This document shows, piece after piece, positions 12,696 to 13,081 of a stretch of 13,081 bases of DNA. Both the position numbers and the translations under genes were made by a program. Each line of letters begins with the position of its first letter. Position 1 is the stretch's first letter. The stretch is from CALWOS01 sp963595735. Lineage in GTDB: Bacteria > Bacillota > Clostridia > Oscillospirales > Oscillospiraceae. Under the pieces are notes generated by a model. That model had not been told where the DNA came from and did no database searches. It saw nothing but the letters and a program-made list of their open reading frames with translations. The stretch lies in contig CAVBJJ010000045.1 of the NCBI GenBank assembly GCA_963595735.1, forward strand, positions 1 through 13,081, written 5' to 3'.

Positions 12696-12989
12696 ACCAA
12701 TACACCCGCAACTCCCTGTGTATACCCCCCACAAGGCTCTGCTGCCTCCGCGGCAGAGCACATATGCAAGAGGAAGGGTCCTCCCCCGCGTTTTGCTTTG
12801 GCAATCGCGCCCCTTCCTCTTGCTGTTTTTTTGCCCTGTCAGTGTAGCCGATTTTCTCCGCGGAATTTGCCGCAGGCTGACGAACGCGCCGTACTTTTCC
12901 GTGCCAAAAGAAAAATGGGCATAAAAAAATCGCCGAGACCATATGGCATCGACGATAAAATGTTTCTATATTACATTATTATATTGAGG
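12696..12989. other. Intergenic stretch after the RHH gene
   Basis: Apart from the terminator at 12766-12832 and a small hairpin at about 12736-12759 (GCTCTGC arms), I see no supported feature. Open frames here have no good ribosome site or recognisable protein pattern. From about 12925 the sequence becomes AT-rich (ATAAAATGTTTCTATATTAC) and runs into the repeat copy beginning near 12990. Confidence 0.5.
12766..12832 (+). terminator. Intrinsic terminator of the 70-aa RHH gene
   Basis: GCAAGAGGAAGGG (12766-12778) pairs perfectly with CCCTTCCTCTTGC (12811-12823), enclosing a 32-nt loop that can fold further, and is followed by TGTTTTTTT. It lies 70 bp after the RHH stop codon. Confidence 0.82.
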
Positions 12990-13081
12990 CTGTCAAAGAA
13001 ATAGGCAGACGGCAGAAGTCTCCGCAGCAGCGGGGGAGTTTGAGGGGGTCAAGACCCGCCTCAATCAGATAAACCGCCGCG
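12990..13081 (+). repeat. MITE-like intergenic repeat, copy B (cut by window end)
   Basis: It begins with CTGTCAAAGAA, resembling the CTGTCGAAAAA end of copy A, and continues in the same order. The final 55 bases (13027-13081) match copy A (3146-3200, inverted) at 54 of 55 positions; the preceding 35 or so bases are more diverged and need a 1-nt gap. In-frame stops (TAG, TGA) interrupt the reading frame that is open in copy A, so the element is unlikely to code for protein. The far end lies outside the window. Confidence 0.75.

Noticed and set aside
12670..12924. 84-codon plus-strand frame after the 70-aa RHH gene
   Set aside because: It overlaps the end of the RHH gene and crosses its terminator hairpin; no ribosome site and no recognisable pattern.

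Overview
This window looks like chromosomal DNA of a gut-type Clostridia bacterium, probably Oscillospiraceae/Ruminococcaceae (Faecalibacterium, Gemmiger or Flavonifractor-like). The signs are GC-rich genes with strong GGAGG ribosome sites, a cysteine T-box, a dimeric-type glycyl-tRNA synthetase, an S-layer-homology surface protein with the C-terminal extension common in gut Clostridia, and small intergenic repeats of a kind I recall from these genomes. The genus is inference from memory, not from any search.

Layout. (1) 1-3029, minus strand: a tight probable operon, in transcription order a YfbR-like 5'-deoxynucleotidase, an ACT-domain protein (UPF0237), a PFL/DUF711 protein (UPF0210), a DUF896 protein and glyQS (cut by the window edge). 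It is preceded by a promoter at about 3286-3314 and a roughly 250-nt leader holding a hairpin-rich MITE-like repeat. (2) 3368-4116, plus strand: a Pat-like GNAT acetyltransferase with its own promoter. (3) 4178-6692, plus strand: a strong promoter, a T-box riboswitch with a UGC (Cys) specifier, then cysE and cysS, closed by a perfect palindromic terminator. This is a cysteine supply and charging operon controlled by uncharged tRNA-Cys. (4) 6709-8172: a divergent PsuG-like glycosidase (minus) and a hexapeptide acetyltransferase (plus), head to head over a shared promoter region. (5) 8318-9025: a small exported protein of unknown role, then a second MITE-like repeat and a strong terminator. (6) 9026-12695: a 1013-residue secreted beta-helix protein with three SLH domains (minus), preceded in the same orientation by a 58-aa ribbon-helix-helix (RHH) gene, and facing a divergent 70-aa RHH gene. 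(7) 12696-13081: a terminator, an unexplained stretch, and the start of a second copy of the first repeat.

The most interesting locus is 12146-12482. A 13-base homopolymer (G on the coding strand) sits exactly where the Shine-Dalgarno sequence of the 58-aa RHH gene should be, inside the loop of a possible leader hairpin, downstream of a good promoter that probably also serves the surface protein. This is a plausible but untested phase-variation switch for a cell-surface adhesin module. The other points worth following are a family of short elements sharing TGTCAAAAA-like terminal inverted repeats (two copies nearly identical over 55 bp and 9.8 kb apart), and a cysteine-rich tail on CysE immediately before cysS.
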